A DNA stretch of 64,000 nt from Allobosea sp. (GCF_017308015.1 NZ_JAFKFW010000016.1:44184-108183); one strand, 5' to 3'. Shown: positions 44,575 to 56,099, numbered from the stretch's first letter. Numbers and translations: made by a program. The notes: generated from the letters alone by a model not told the origin.

Positions 44575-46290
44575 TCAACCGAACAGCCTGAAGCCACCCT
44601 TCTTCGGTTCCGGCGGCGGTTCCTCCTCCGGTCCCGGGTCATCCGGCGCATGCGAGACCGGGAAGATCACCGGCTTGGGCGACGCCACCTCGCGCTGCGT
44701 GGGCTTGCTTTCGACCGGCTTGGCCTCGGCAGGCTTCGGTTCAGCAGGCCTCGCGGGCTCGACGACCGCTTCCACCGGCTTCGGCTCGGCAGCCGGCTTC
44801 GGTTCCTCCTTCGGAGCCGACGGCGCGGCAGCGGCGACCGGGTCCGGCGTGGGCTCTTCCTTCGGCGCGGGCGGAGGCGGCGGCGAAGGTGGCGGCGCCA
44901 CGGCAGCAGGCTCGATCGTCGTGATGTTCTCCGCCTTGGCCTCGATCAGCTTGGTGGAATCATCGAGATCGGCCAGCACGTCGTCGGCGGCCCGTGTCCG
45001 GTTTCCGAGCGTCGCAGGCGGCACAGTCCAGACGAAGGCGTCGAGCCGGCCGGTGATCGGCGAGACCGGCATCCAATGGTCGGAGACCAGCCCGTCCGCC
45101 ACCAAGGCGGCGTCGCGTGGCGCCCGCGTCGCCCGTGCCAGCCATTCGCGCACACGGCCGGCAGAGCCGTGCTCGGCATCCTCCAGCTCTGCCATGAGCA
45201 GGCAAGCCCGCACCGACGCGCCGCCCGCCAGCAAAGGCTTCAGCGCCTCGCGCGCCTTCTGGAATTCGCGTGCCTGGATCGCCGCGCCGGCCAGCGCCAG
45301 CACGCTTTCCGGATCGGAGGGGCGCAGCTTCGTCAGCGTGACGGCCCGGTTGAGACGATCCAGCGCGCTGTCGCCCGGCCGCGCATCGAGATAGGCCGCA
45401 GCGATATCGGGATGGGGCGCGTCCTTCCAGGCGGCCTCCAGCAGCTTCGAAGCCTTGCGGACATCGCCGCGCTCGGCGAGCATCCGCCCGGCCAAGGCAG
45501 CGGCCGGCGTCAGGGCCGGCGCGAGCTTGACCGCCTCCAGAGCGGCGGCGAGCGCCTTCTCGGGCTCGTTATCCCGTGCCTGAAGCGCTTCGGCTGCCAG
45601 CAGCACCGCGCGCTGGCGACGTGCCTCGGCCTTGTCTGCGAGCCTGAGCGCAGCACGGCGCTCGACCGCAGTGCGGGCCGCCTGCCAGTCGCCGGCCTGC
45701 GTGTGGAAATCGAGCAGGGCATCATTGGCCCAGGCCAGCGAGGGCGAGCGGCGAACCGCGTCATCGGCAAAGGCGCGGGCAGCGACAACATCTCCACGCC
45801 GCTTGGCCTCGACGAAGAGCCCGCGCAGGCCCAGTACGCGCGTCTCGGATTTCTCCAGCATCGCCTTGAAGGCAGCTTCCGCCTGCGCCCGGTCGCCGCT
45901 CAACTGGGCGGCCTGCGCCTCCAGCAGCAGGGTCAGCGGCTCGCCCGGAACGAAACGGCGCGCCTCGCCGGTATAGCGCCCGGCAGCGATCGGATCGCCA
46001 GCGCCGATCGCGACCATGCCGCGCGAGACGGCCTCGAAGCCGCGTGCGCGGCGCCGCGCCCGCGAGGACAGGCTGAAAGCCGAAGGCAGGCCGAAGACGA
46101 AGCGGAAGATCGCCCAGATCAGCAGGACGAGGAAGGCGAGCGCGACGACGCCGATCGCCGCCAGCGCGACGCTGGTCTCGATACGATAGCCTTGCCAGAG
46201 CACGGAGACCTCGCCCGGCCGGTCGGCAAGCCAGACGGCACCGAAGGCGAGGCAGGCGAAGACGGCGAGGTAGACGAGAACGCGAACCAT
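44575..46290 (-). CDS. hemY: HemY-domain protein of the heme locus
   Basis: 571-residue membrane protein: two N-terminal helices (about 3-20 and 42-66), a HemY-N domain with TPR-like helices (about 70-400) and a long Pro/Glu/Lys/Ala-rich C-terminal tail ending GGFRLFG. This is the gamma/alphaproteobacterial HemY of unknown function, not protoporphyrinogen oxidase. It lies directly after the HemD-Mic60 fusion (18 bp gap) in the conserved heme order. The tail is longer than usual. Confidence 0.88.
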   Translation of the reverse strand: MVRVLVYLAVFACLAFGAVWLADRPGEVSVLWQGYRIETSVALAAIGVVALAFLVLLIWAIFRFVFGLPSAFSLSSRARRRARGFEAVSRGMVAIGAGDPIAAGRYTGEARRFVPGEPLTLLLEAQAAQLSGDRAQAEAAFKAMLEKSETRVLGLRGLFVEAKRRGDVVAARAFADDAVRRSPSLAWANDALLDFHTQAGDWQAARTAVERRAALRLADKAEARRQRAVLLAAEALQARDNEPEKALAAALEAVKLAPALTPAAALAGRMLAERGDVRKASKLLEAAWKDAPHPDIAAAYLDARPGDSALDRLNRAVTLTKLRPSDPESVLALAGAAIQAREFQKAREALKPLLAGGASVRACLLMAELEDAEHGSAGRVREWLARATRAPRDAALVADGLVSDHWMPVSPITGRLDAFVWTVPPATLGNRTRAADDVLADLDDSTKLIEAKAENITTIEPAAVAPPPSPPPPPAPKEEPTPDPVAAAAPSAPKEEPKPAAEPKPVEAVVEPARPAEPKPAEAKPVESKPTQREVASPKPVIFPVSHAPDDPGPEEEPPPEPKKGGFRLFG

Positions 46291-46308
46291 GGACCCCTCA
46301 ACCCTCCG

Positions 46309-48165
46309 TCAGCCGGCCGCGCCGAGCGCCGCGACCGCATCCTGCGCGATTTTGGCGATCGCCGCATCCGCCGTGGCACGCTTCTGCAGATCGGCGCCGA
46401 ATTCCGCACTGGCACGGCGCGCCGGCTCCGGCAACTGGTTCCACAGGGCCGCCGACTTGACGATGTCGCCTGCAGCGATAGCGGCTTCGAGCCGGATCGG
46501 CAGCGTCGCCGGATCGGTCGAGCCACTGTCTCCGACCGGACGGACCGTGACGACCCGACTGGCCAGAGCGAGCAGCTTGTCGCTCCAACTCTCGGAAGCC
46601 GGCATCACCTCGCGCTGGAACATCGCACCATGCTTGCGGAAACCCGCCTGCAGGGCCTCGCGCGTCGGCGCGCCTGCGGTGGCGACCGCCGTCAGCGCAG
46701 CCAGATCGGCCGACGTCACGCCGCTCTTCGTCAGCGCCGCGATATCGCCGGCGAAGGGCTTCCCGCTGGCGAGAGCCCGCTGCACCCGCTCCGCGAGCAC
46801 GATCCGCGCCGCCGCCATCGCCTCGGGACTCGCATCCGACATGGCCTTCGCCTGCGTCTCGACGCTGCCGAGCCGCGCAGCAATCTGGTCCAGGCGCTGG
46901 CCGACGGCCGCCGCAGCCGCTTCGGCCCTCTGTGCCTGTGCGCTGAAAGCGCTCGTATCCGGCGCTTGCGTACTGCCGAGCGAAGCGATCTTCGCTGTCA
47001 CAGCCTGAAGTTCGGAGCCGGCCTTGGCGGCTGCATCCAAGGCGGAGACCGCCTTGCGATCGGCCGCCGCCGTGCTCGCCTGCGTAGCCTCCAGCCGGCT
47101 GCGCAATTCGGCGATAACCTCGGTGCCACCCGAGGAGGCCGGCTTCGTCAGGGCATAGCTGACGAGCGCTCCGCCGATCACGCCGCCGACGAGCCCGGCT
47201 GCGACCACCGCGAGCCAGGGCGTGCGAGCCGGTATCTCGCGCTCGACAGCCGCGCGCGCCGGCTCGACCGGTGGTGGGGCGAATTCTCGCGGCAGGGCCT
47301 CGGTCGGAGCGACCGCCTCCGGCGCATGCGACAAAGCATCGGCGTTCTCCGCGGGCTCGGCCGTCGTCGGCTCCGCCTTCAGCGCGATGGTCGGCGCTGT
47401 GCGTTGCAGACCGCCTCGCGCCTCCGGTCGTGCCGGATCGGTCAGACGCTCGCGCGCCGAAACCTGTTCCAGCGCGGCGAGCATGCCGGCCTCTTCCGGA
47501 TGCTCCGCCACCAGAACGGTGCTCGCCCCCGCCGCGATCAGCGGTTCTGCTGCGGCGGCCGAGATCACGACATGGGTGAGTTCAAGCGCCTCGTCGGCGA
47601 CGCCGGCGGCCTGGGTCAAAGCGATGAAGGTCCGTGCCCCACGCGCCGAGTAGTGCATGGCCGCATCATCGCCCTTGCCGTGCCGCAGCGCCGCCTGGGT
47701 GTCCGCGGGCAAGACCGGAACCGCCTCGGCCGCATAAGCCGTCCAGAGCGCGACATCGTAACCGGCCTCGCGCAGCCGGTCCGGCACGTCCTCCTTGCGG
47801 TCGCGCCCGGCGATCATCAGCAGTTTTGCGGGGGAAGGCAGCGTCCGCCGGATCAGCTCGATCAGGTCGTTACGGTCGCCATCGGCGCTGCGTGCATCCT
47901 CCAGCCCCGCCTCGCGGACCTTGGCCGCCGTACGCGCTCCGACAGCGAAGATCGGCAGATCGCGCCACGCCGCCGGCCCGTCCGCCAGCATTGGAACGGC
48001 ATTGCCACTGGTCACCACGATCGCATCGAAGGTTCCCGCCGGCGCCTCACCGGGCAGCCGGACCACCTCGAAGAGCGGCGCGACCACCGGCTCGAAGCCG
48101 TGTTCGGCAATGGTGCGCGCCGTCCGTTCGGCATCATGACGAGGGCGAAAGACGAAGACGCGCAT
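46309..48165 (-). CDS. hemD: HemD (uroporphyrinogen-III synthase) fused to Mic60/mitofilin-like domain
   Basis: 618-residue single reading frame. Residues about 1-233 match HemD, which closes hydroxymethylbilane to uroporphyrinogen III (FVFRPRHDAERTA, VVTSGNAVPML, HYSARGARTFIAL blocks). A Pro/Ala/Glu-rich linker (234-314), one membrane helix (about 315-339), a coiled-coil (about 347-440) and a mitofilin-like C-terminus (about 445-610, FRKHGAMFQREVMPA) follow. In most alphaproteobacteria hemD and the Mic60-like gene are separate neighbours. The frame is continuous here. An AGGAG site precedes the ATG. hemC, the usual upstream neighbour, is not adjacent. Confidence 0.85.
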   Translation of the reverse strand: MRVFVFRPRHDAERTARTIAEHGFEPVVAPLFEVVRLPGEAPAGTFDAIVVTSGNAVPMLADGPAAWRDLPIFAVGARTAAKVREAGLEDARSADGDRNDLIELIRRTLPSPAKLLMIAGRDRKEDVPDRLREAGYDVALWTAYAAEAVPVLPADTQAALRHGKGDDAAMHYSARGARTFIALTQAAGVADEALELTHVVISAAAAEPLIAAGASTVLVAEHPEEAGMLAALEQVSARERLTDPARPEARGGLQRTAPTIALKAEPTTAEPAENADALSHAPEAVAPTEALPREFAPPPVEPARAAVEREIPARTPWLAVVAAGLVGGVIGGALVSYALTKPASSGGTEVIAELRSRLEATQASTAAADRKAVSALDAAAKAGSELQAVTAKIASLGSTQAPDTSAFSAQAQRAEAAAAAVGQRLDQIAARLGSVETQAKAMSDASPEAMAAARIVLAERVQRALASGKPFAGDIAALTKSGVTSADLAALTAVATAGAPTREALQAGFRKHGAMFQREVMPASESWSDKLLALASRVVTVRPVGDSGSTDPATLPIRLEAAIAAGDIVKSAALWNQLPEPARRASAEFGADLQKRATADAAIAKIAQDAVAALGAAG

Positions 48166-48418
48166 TCACAGCTCCTGAAAAAACCGGCGACCGCAGGACG
48201 ATCCGCGAACCGTGCAGCATTCCGCGATCATGCCGCATTGAGGCGGAACAATGATCCTGCCCATGCCGTCTCCTTTTCCGTTCCTGCCACCATGGTCGCT
48301 GACGCGCCTCTTGGCCTTGTGCCCCCTCGCGCACTATACGAAGGAATTGCCGGCACGGAACCGCCGAACGGCAGTTCTGGACCCTGATCCCTCATTCCGC
48401 GAGACAAGTCGACCGATC

Positions 48419-49474
48419 ATGCGTGTACTGGGGATAGAGACGACCTGCGACGAAACGGCAGCCGCGATCGTCTCCGTCGAGCGATCCGGCGAAAGCAAGA
48501 TTCTCTCCAACGAGGTACTGAGTCAGATCGCCGCACATGCCGCCTACGGCGGCGTTGTGCCCGAGATCGCGGCGCGCGCGCATGTCGAGGCGATCGACCG
48601 CATCATCGCCCGCGCCTTCGCCAATGCCGATCTGAAGCCAAGCGATATCGACGCTGTCGCAGCAGCGGCCGGCCCCGGCCTCGTCGGCGGCGTCATGGTC
48701 GGCCTCACTGCCGGCAAGGCGATCGCGCTCGCGACGGCCAAGCCCTTCATCGCCATCAACCATCTCGAGGCGCATGCGCTGACCGCGCGCCTGACCGACG
48801 ATCTCGCCTTCCCCTACCTGCTGCTGCTCGTCTCCGGCGGCCACACCCAGTTGCTCGCCGTGCGCGGCGTCGGCGACTATCTCAAGCTCGGCGGCACCAT
48901 CGACGACGCAGTCGGCGAGGCCTTCGACAAGATCGCCAAGATGCTGGCCCTGCCCTATCCCGGCGGCCCCTCGGTCGAGCGCGAAGCCGCCAAGGGCGAT
49001 CCCGAGCGCTTCGACTTCCCGCGCCCGATGCAGGGACGGCCGAGCCCGGACTTCTCGCTCTCCGGCCTCAAGACCGCGGTCCGTCTGGTCGCCGAGCGGA
49101 TCGCGCCCCTCTCCGACAACGATGTCGCCGATCTCTGTGCCTCTTTCCAGGCAGCGATCGTCGACGTGATGGTCGACCGCACCCGCGCCGGCCTGCGCGC
49201 CTGCCGCGAAGCCGGCATCAGCCCGACGACGCTCGTCGTCGCCGGCGGCGTTGCAGCCAATCAGGCGATCCGCAGCGGGCTCAACCGGCTCGCGACCGAA
49301 GCCGGCCTGCCCATGGTCGCTCCGCCCCTGGCGCTCTGCGGCGACAATGGCGCGATGATCGCATGGGCTGGCCTCGAACGTCTCAGGCTCGGCCTCGTCG
49401 ACGACATGAGCGCCGTCGCGCGCCCGCGCTGGCCCCTGGACGAGCTCTCGGTTGCGCCGTCGACCGCCGCATGA
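48419..49474 (+). CDS. tsaD: tRNA threonylcarbamoyladenosine transferase TsaD
   Basis: 351-residue ASKHA-fold enzyme completing t6A37 in tRNAs that read ANN codons. The metal site is the [10 protein letters not shown] motif; the ATP-binding blocks are [27 protein letters not shown] and [10 protein letters not shown]. The ATG at 48419 gives the standard N-terminus; the longer frame from 48251 is a non-homologous leader. Divergent from the hemD fusion and coupled to gpsA (ATGA overlap). Confidence 0.96.
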   Translation: MRVLGIETTCDETAAAIVSVERSGESKILSNEVLSQIAAHAAYGGVVPEIAARAHVEAIDRIIARAFANADLKPSDIDAVAAAAGPGLVGGVMVGLTAGKAIALATAKPFIAINHLEAHALTARLTDDLAFPYLLLLVSGGHTQLLAVRGVGDYLKLGGTIDDAVGEAFDKIAKMLALPYPGGPSVEREAAKGDPERFDFPRPMQGRPSPDFSLSGLKTAVRLVAERIAPLSDNDVADLCASFQAAIVDVMVDRTRAGLRACREAGISPTTLVVAGGVAANQAIRSGLNRLATEAGLPMVAPPLALCGDNGAMIAWAGLERLRLGLVDDMSAVARPRWPLDELSVAPSTAA

Positions 49475-50466
49475 GCTCGCGCATCGCCTATAGCAGCATC
49501 GGCGTCGTCGGCGCCGGCGCGTACGGCACCGCGTTGGCGCTCGCCGCGGCCCGCGCCGGGCGCAAAGTCCGGCTCTGGGCCCGCGATGCCACGACCATCG
49601 AAGCCGTCGAACAGACGCGGCAGGCGCCGCGCCTCCCCGGCATCGATCTGCCCGACAGCATCCGCGCGACCAGCTCGCTGGTCGTCCTCGCCGATTGCGA
49701 TGCGCTGATCGTCGCCGTGCCGACGCAGGCCCTGCGATCGGCTTGCGAAGGGCTGGCCGGAACCCTGCCGCCCCGCGTGCCGGTGATCTCGGCCGCAAAG
49801 GGCATCGAACAGGCGAGTGGCCGCTTCGTCACCGAGGTCATCGAGCAGGCCTGGCCCGGTGCGACCGCCGCCATTCTCTCCGGGCCGAGCTTCGCCGCCG
49901 ATATCGGACGAGGACTGCCGACGGCGGTGACGCTCGCAGCCGCCGACCCCGATCTGGCGCAGGCGCTGGCCGAGGCGCTGAGTTCGTCCGCTCTGCGCAT
50001 CTACCACTCAGCCGACATACGCGGCGTCGAGATCGGCGGCGCGGCCAAGAACGTGCTCGCCATCGCGGCCGGCATCGCGGTCGGGCTCGGGCTTGGCGAG
50101 AGCGCCCGCGCTGCGCTCGTCGCGCGCGGCTTCGCCGAACTGCGCCGGTTCGGCGAAGCCTACGGTGCCGATCCGGAAACGCTGATGGGCCTCTCCGGCC
50201 TCGGCGATGTCGTGCTGAGCTGCGCCTCGCCGCAATCGCGCAATTTCTCCTATGGATTAGCGCTCGGCCAGGGCAAAAAACCGGCCGAGGCGGCCGGCGG
50301 CAAGCTGGCGGAGGGTGCCTTCACCGCGCCGGCACTCGTCGAAATGGCGCGGGCAAAGCAGGTCGAGACCCCGATCGCCGAGGCCGTGGCCGCGGTCATC
50401 GCCGGCCATGTCGGCGTGCACGACGCGGTCGCCGCCTTGCTGGCGCGGCCGATCCGGGCGGAGTGA
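49471..50466 (+). CDS. gpsA: NAD(P)-dependent glycerol-3-phosphate dehydrogenase GpsA
   Basis: 331-residue cytosolic enzyme that makes sn-glycerol 3-phosphate for phospholipid synthesis. Dinucleotide motif [18 protein letters not shown] and [14 protein letters not shown] catalytic-Lys block; [12 protein letters not shown]. Start at 49471 overlaps the tsaD stop by 4 bp (ATGA). Confidence 0.95.
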   Translation: MSSRIAYSSIGVVGAGAYGTALALAAARAGRKVRLWARDATTIEAVEQTRQAPRLPGIDLPDSIRATSSLVVLADCDALIVAVPTQALRSACEGLAGTLPPRVPVISAAKGIEQASGRFVTEVIEQAWPGATAAILSGPSFAADIGRGLPTAVTLAAADPDLAQALAEALSSSALRIYHSADIRGVEIGGAAKNVLAIAAGIAVGLGLGESARAALVARGFAELRRFGEAYGADPETLMGLSGLGDVVLSCASPQSRNFSYGLALGQGKKPAEAAGGKLAEGAFTAPALVEMARAKQVETPIAEAVAAVIAGHVGVHDAVAALLARPIRAE

Positions 50467-50477
50467 GGGAGGAGAGC

Positions 50478-50804
50478 ATGGCGGGAGACTGGTCCGACCT
50501 GACGAAGCGCGTCGCGCGCGGCATCGCCGAGGTCAAGAAGACGACGGGCTCGGAGCTCGTCGCCGAGAGCGGTCCGGTGCCATTGGCCGGCCGCATCGCC
50601 GGCCCGGTGATCCAGCATCGCAAGCGCCGGGCCGAGGGCACGCATCGCTTCGTGCTGATCCTGCCCTTCGGCGAGGGCGAGGTCCGCGTCGAGCTCGACC
50701 CCAAGGATTACGCCGCGCTCACCCGCGAGATGGTGCGGTTCTGGAACGAACAGGGCGAGGCGGCCTCGCAGCCGCCGGTGCCGCTCAAGGAGGACGAAGC
50801 CTGA
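50478..50804 (+). CDS. Small conserved hypothetical protein
   Basis: 108-residue protein between gpsA and the EVE gene, with a GGGAGGAGA ribosome-binding site. No recognised domain; compact composition with a beta-rich middle (HRFVLILPFGEGEVRVELDP) and a charged N-terminal helix. Its stop overlaps the EVE start by one base (TGATG). The slot is often held by a YciI-like gene in relatives (from memory), but this sequence does not obviously match YciI. Confidence 0.75.
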   Translation: MAGDWSDLTKRVARGIAEVKKTTGSELVAESGPVPLAGRIAGPVIQHRKRRAEGTHRFVLILPFGEGEVRVELDPKDYAALTREMVRFWNEQGEAASQPPVPLKEDEA

Positions 50805-51211
50805 TGGCTCACTGGCTGATCAAATCCGAACCATCCGTCTGGTCCTGGGACGACCAGGTCAAGGCCGGCGCCAAGGGCACGCATTGGGACGGGGTGAAGA
50901 ACCACACCGCTAAGCTCAACCTGATGGCGATGAAGCAGGGCGACGAGGTCTTCTTCTACCATTCCAACGAGGGTCTCGAGGTCGTCGGCATCGTAGAGGT
51001 CATCAAGGAAGCTTATAACTGGATTCCGGGCGAGCCCTGGGTCCTCGTCGACTTCAAGGCGGTGAAGCCGCTGCCCAAGCCTGTCACGCTCGTCGCCGTC
51101 AAGGCCGAGCCGAAGCTCGCGAAGATGTCGCTCGTGACCTCCTTCCGTCTCTCGGTCCAGCCGGTGACGGACGAGGAGTGGGACATCGTCTGCAAGATGG
51201 GCGGGCTCTGA
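50804..51211 (+). CDS. EVE domain-containing protein
   Basis: 135-residue single EVE domain (PUA-like fold) similar to human THYN1. The N-terminal AHWLIKSEPSVWSWDDQ and the GTHWDGVKNHTAKLNL motif are typical. EVE domains bind modified bases such as 5-methyl- or hydroxymethylcytosine in DNA. Translationally coupled to the hypothetical gene upstream. Confidence 0.92.
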   Translation: MAHWLIKSEPSVWSWDDQVKAGAKGTHWDGVKNHTAKLNLMAMKQGDEVFFYHSNEGLEVVGIVEVIKEAYNWIPGEPWVLVDFKAVKPLPKPVTLVAVKAEPKLAKMSLVTSFRLSVQPVTDEEWDIVCKMGGL

Positions 51212-51457
51212 ATAATAATCGGCAGTGAAAGCCGGTCCAAAAGTCGATTCGACCATCGGATAAGACGGCCCAGAGGCTTTTCGGCTCGCTTTCATGCATT
51301 CGCGGCCTGCCCCTGCCACGAAAGTGCGATGCACAATGGGTTGCCGCGCCGCGCGTGCATCCTATGATGTGTCGAAATCGAAGAAGCGACGTCCGCCGTG
51401 CCCATCCGGAGGCGGACCAGCGCAACACAGACGGCCCAGGTCTGGGGAGACACCCGA

Positions 51458-53410
<1,953 letters not shown>

Positions 53411-53434
53411 GGAGTCACCCTCGGGGCTGAAATC

Positions 53435-53472
53435 GAAAATGGCCTGCTCGCACCGGCGCGCAGGCCATTTTC
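53435..53472 (+). terminator. Hairpin downstream of acs
   Basis: GAAAATGGCCTG / CAGGCCATTTTC (12 bp) with a 14-base loop; the TTTTC end of the 3' arm can serve as the T-tract. Works for either strand. Confidence 0.75.
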
Positions 53473-53621
53473 ACAGGATCGAGCCCGCCGGGGCGGAACC
53501 GGAACCGGCATCAAGGGTTCGCAACGTAGCAGGCCTGCGCTAGACCATGCTCATGCCGCGTTCATTGAGTTCCCTGATAATGACGCAACGTTCGGCTGAC
53601 CGAGATCGGAACCCGCGCCGC

Positions 53622-54344
53622 ATGACGATGACCAAGACTCCTCCGACCGCCGCCCTGAAGCGCACGGCCGCCCTGCTTCCCCTGCTGGCGCTGACGGCTT
53701 GTGCCGGTTCGCAACGCTTCAGCGGCCCGGTGATGAACCCGCCCTCCTACAGCCAGCCCGCGCTGCCGTCCGCGCCGCCGGTGAGTTCGGCGCCGATCAC
53801 CTCGGAACCGCTGCCGCCGCCGGGCGGCTATCCTGCGGGAGCTCCCCAGGCCGGCGGTTATCCCGTCGCAGGCGGCTCGCAGGGCGGCGGCGCCCTGCCC
53901 CCGCCGCAGGATCCGTTCTTCGATCCCAATGCAGGTGGCGCGCCGCAGGGCCAGACCCTGCCTCCGGCCAGCCAGCCGGACCAGGCTCCTGGCCTGCGCG
54001 GCAGCAGCAGCCAGGTCGCCGGCCTCGGCCAGAGCCCCGCTGCAGCGCCCCCTCCCTCGGCCAGCCGCACCAGCGTCGTCGGCGGCTGGACAGCGCGCGA
54101 AGCGACCGGCGGCACCTGCCGGGTACAATTGTCGAGCACCCCGACGCTCGACCTCTACCGCGCCTCCTCGTCGGGTTGCGCCAACAAGGACCTGCAGAAG
54201 ATCTCGGCCTGGGATTTCCGGGACGGCGAAGTCTATCTCTACCAGCAAGGCGGCACGGTCGCCGCCCGGTTGCGCAGTTCCGGCTCGGGCGCGCTCGACG
54301 GCGCAGTGACCAAGTCCGGCGCCTCGCTGTCGATGAGCCGGTAA
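53622..54344 (+). CDS. Omp19-like outer-membrane lipoprotein (Inh domain)
   Basis: 240-residue lipoprotein. The lipobox is LLALTAC with Cys about residue 27, then a Pro/Gly-rich linker (PPGGYPAGAPQAGGYP), and a C-terminal AprI/Inh-type domain (VGGWTAREATGGTCRVQLSS, then SGCANKDLQKISAWDF). Brucella Omp19 of this type inhibits host proteases. The linker is much longer than in Brucella (177 residues for Omp19 from memory). The ATG at 53622 gives a proper lipoprotein signal; 53547 would not. Confidence 0.85.
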   Translation: MTMTKTPPTAALKRTAALLPLLALTACAGSQRFSGPVMNPPSYSQPALPSAPPVSSAPITSEPLPPPGGYPAGAPQAGGYPVAGGSQGGGALPPPQDPFFDPNAGGAPQGQTLPPASQPDQAPGLRGSSSQVAGLGQSPAAAPPPSASRTSVVGGWTAREATGGTCRVQLSSTPTLDLYRASSSGCANKDLQKISAWDFRDGEVYLYQQGGTVAARLRSSGSGALDGAVTKSGASLSMSR

Positions 54345-54359
54345 ATACGAAACTGATCA

Positions 54360-54450
54360 CGTCATGGTCGGACTTGTCCCGAGCATCCGGGCCTTGCTTC
54401 GCCCAATCCGGCGGCAAGACGCGGATGCTCGCTCGCAGGCGAGCACGACG
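54360..54450. repeat. Dispersed palindromic repeat, family A copy 3
   Basis: Left arm CGTCATGGTCGGACTTGTCCC followed by GAGCATCCG, right arm GCGGATGCTCGCTCGCAGGC, then GAGCACGACG; an imperfect inverted repeat of the same family as 29765-29858. Lies between the convergent Omp19-like and GNAT genes. Confidence 0.65.
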
Positions 54451-54488
54451 ATAACTGGATCGGCGACGCTTCCGTCGCAGGTTTACGT

Positions 54489-55103
54489 TCAGGCCCCAAA
54501 GGTCCGAGCCAGCAACGCACCCGGCCAGAAGCTCTTCTGCAGCGACAGCGCCATTGCCGCAAAGCCCTTGGCGTTGTCGAGCGCCTCGTCGAGAATCGTA
54601 AAGGGCGTCGGGCCTCCGGTCGCGATCACGCCCTCGACATCGGCATAGCCGCCGACGAGATCGGCCTCGAACTTCGCCGCGAGCCGGCGCATCGCCGCAT
54701 TCTCCGGCAGGCAGGTCAGATAGAGCGTGCGAATGCTGCGATTGCGCGCGGCGGTGATCAGGCGGCCGAACAATTGGGCGCCCACGCCGCGCCCGCGCCA
54801 GGGCGCTTCAACGCTGAAAGCCGCTTCGCCGGTCTGGGCGATGATGTCGTCGAGACCGCGCAACTCTGCGGCGCCGCGCACCGCCCCGTCGACGATATAG
54901 GCATAGACCAGCCCGCCGACGCCGAAAGTCGTCCTGGCGTAATTGTCCAGGAATGCGTCATTCACCGCCGTGCCGAAGCGCTGATGGCGCGTGACGGGGT
55001 CGAGCCTGAGCAGGTGCTCTCTGAAAAGATCGCGCTCCGTCGGCCACAGCCGCCGGATCACGCCGTCGCCGGCGCTTCTGCCGGATTGTCGCGAACGGAC
55101 CAA
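54489..55103 (-). CDS. GNAT-family N-acetyltransferase
   Basis: 204-residue GNAT-fold protein with the acetyl-CoA motif RGRGVGAQLFGRLI (about 102-115). The rest of the fold is typical; the target amine is unknown. No ATG is available in frame; a TTG at 55103 lies 7 bases after AGGAG, so I use it. It is convergent with the Omp19-like gene. Confidence 0.82.
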   Translation of the reverse strand: MVRSRQSGRSAGDGVIRRLWPTERDLFREHLLRLDPVTRHQRFGTAVNDAFLDNYARTTFGVGGLVYAYIVDGAVRGAAELRGLDDIIAQTGEAAFSVEAPWRGRGVGAQLFGRLITAARNRSIRTLYLTCLPENAAMRRLAAKFEADLVGGYADVEGVIATGGPTPFTILDEALDNAKGFAAMALSLQKSFWPGALLARTFGA

Positions 55104-55430
55104 TTGTCATCTCCTGAATCGCGCATGTGTCGCGCTGACCGACCAGGAGGCGTTGTCTTCCCTGACTGGCCTTGCAGATCGGACTCCGCCCGGAAGATTG
55201 CAAGAGGATGAACTGCGGCATTTTTGCTGATCCCGCGACGGGATCGGTCAAAAATCCGACCGTCACATGCGCGTAACGCATAACGAAAGCGACGGATGGT
55301 GTTGGGGACGGGGGTCGAAAACCGCTATAAAGGTGTGAAATATCGTGCAATAATTTCGCATTGACCCCGATGACGGCGCGCCCGGCATGAGCTAAGTTGC
55401 GTGCTCCCGGTCACTCATATTTGAAGCTCC
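55104..55430. other. Intergenic region upstream of cold-shock gene
   Basis: This 327-base gap separates the divergent GNAT and cold-shock genes. It contains a GATCCCG/CGGGATC hairpin at about 55229-55245, an ATGCG-CGTAA-CGCAT palindrome at 55267-55281 and an AT-rich patch near 55328-55362 (CTATAAAGGTGTGAAATATC) that is a likely promoter or long 5' leader of the cold-shock gene. No ORF or structural RNA gene is supported. Confidence 0.45.
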
Positions 55431-56099
55431 ATGTTCGATCGTCGCAAGCCTCCCGCTGCCCAGCCTTTCGTCACGCACGAAAACATCGAAGCCAAGGTCA
55501 AGTGGTTCGACCCAGAGAAGGGATTCGGTTTTGCATCGCCCTCCGACGGTTCGGGCGATGTCTTCCTGCATGTTTCGGCCATCGGTCCACTGGATCAGCA
55601 GGACCTGCTGCCCGGCGCAACGATCGTCGCCGATCTCGGCGAAGGTCGGCGCGGCCTCCAGGTCGTTGCGATCCACGAGATCGACGCCTCCACGGCGACG
55701 CAGACCGCGCCGGCTCCCCGTGCCTTTTCGCCCCGCCCTCCGCGCGATGATTTCGGCGGCGGCTACGGCGATCGGGACCGCGGCGGCTATGGTGGCGACC
55801 GTGGCGGCTATAACGATCGCGGCGGCTACGGCGGCGGCGATCGCGGCCCGCGCGGCGGCGGCTTTCAGGATCGCGACAGCGGCCCGGTCGAAGGTCCCTA
55901 TGACGGCGCCGTGAAGTTCTTCAATTCGGATCGTGGCTTCGGCTTCATCGCTCCGGACAAGGGCGGCCCGGACGTCTTCCTGCACGTTTCGTCGCTCGGT
56001 CGCAGCGGCCTGCAGCCGCCGATGGACGGACAGCGCGTTCGTTTCTCGATCCGCACCGGCCGTAAGGGCCCGGAAGCTGCCGACGTCAGCTTCATCTGA
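55431..56099 (+). CDS. Two-domain cold-shock protein with Gly/Arg-rich linker
   Basis: 222-residue protein with two cold-shock domains. CSD1 spans about 20-85 (KWFDPEKGFGFASPS, DVFLHVSAIG) and CSD2 about 155-222 (KFFNSDRGFGFIAPD, DVFLHVSSLG). The linker (about 97-150) is rich in RGG-like DRGGY repeats, such as YGGDRGGYNDRGGYGGGDRG. CSDs bind single-stranded RNA/DNA and melt structure; the linker could add RNA affinity or phase behaviour. Terminator follows. Confidence 0.93.
   Translation: MFDRRKPPAAQPFVTHENIEAKVKWFDPEKGFGFASPSDGSGDVFLHVSAIGPLDQQDLLPGATIVADLGEGRRGLQVVAIHEIDASTATQTAPAPRAFSPRPPRDDFGGGYGDRDRGGYGGDRGGYNDRGGYGGGDRGPRGGGFQDRDSGPVEGPYDGAVKFFNSDRGFGFIAPDKGGPDVFLHVSSLGRSGLQPPMDGQRVRFSIRTGRKGPEAADVSFI

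Noticed and set aside
44575-46290. Protoporphyrinogen oxidase for the hemY gene
   Set aside because: The protein has two membrane helices and TPR-like repeats, no FAD-binding motif; it is the unrelated proteobacterial HemY.
44473-48387. 1304-residue open frame on the plus strand
   Set aside because: It lies antisense to hemY and the HemD-Mic60 fusion, is Arg/Gly-rich with no family match, and arises from high-GC codon bias.
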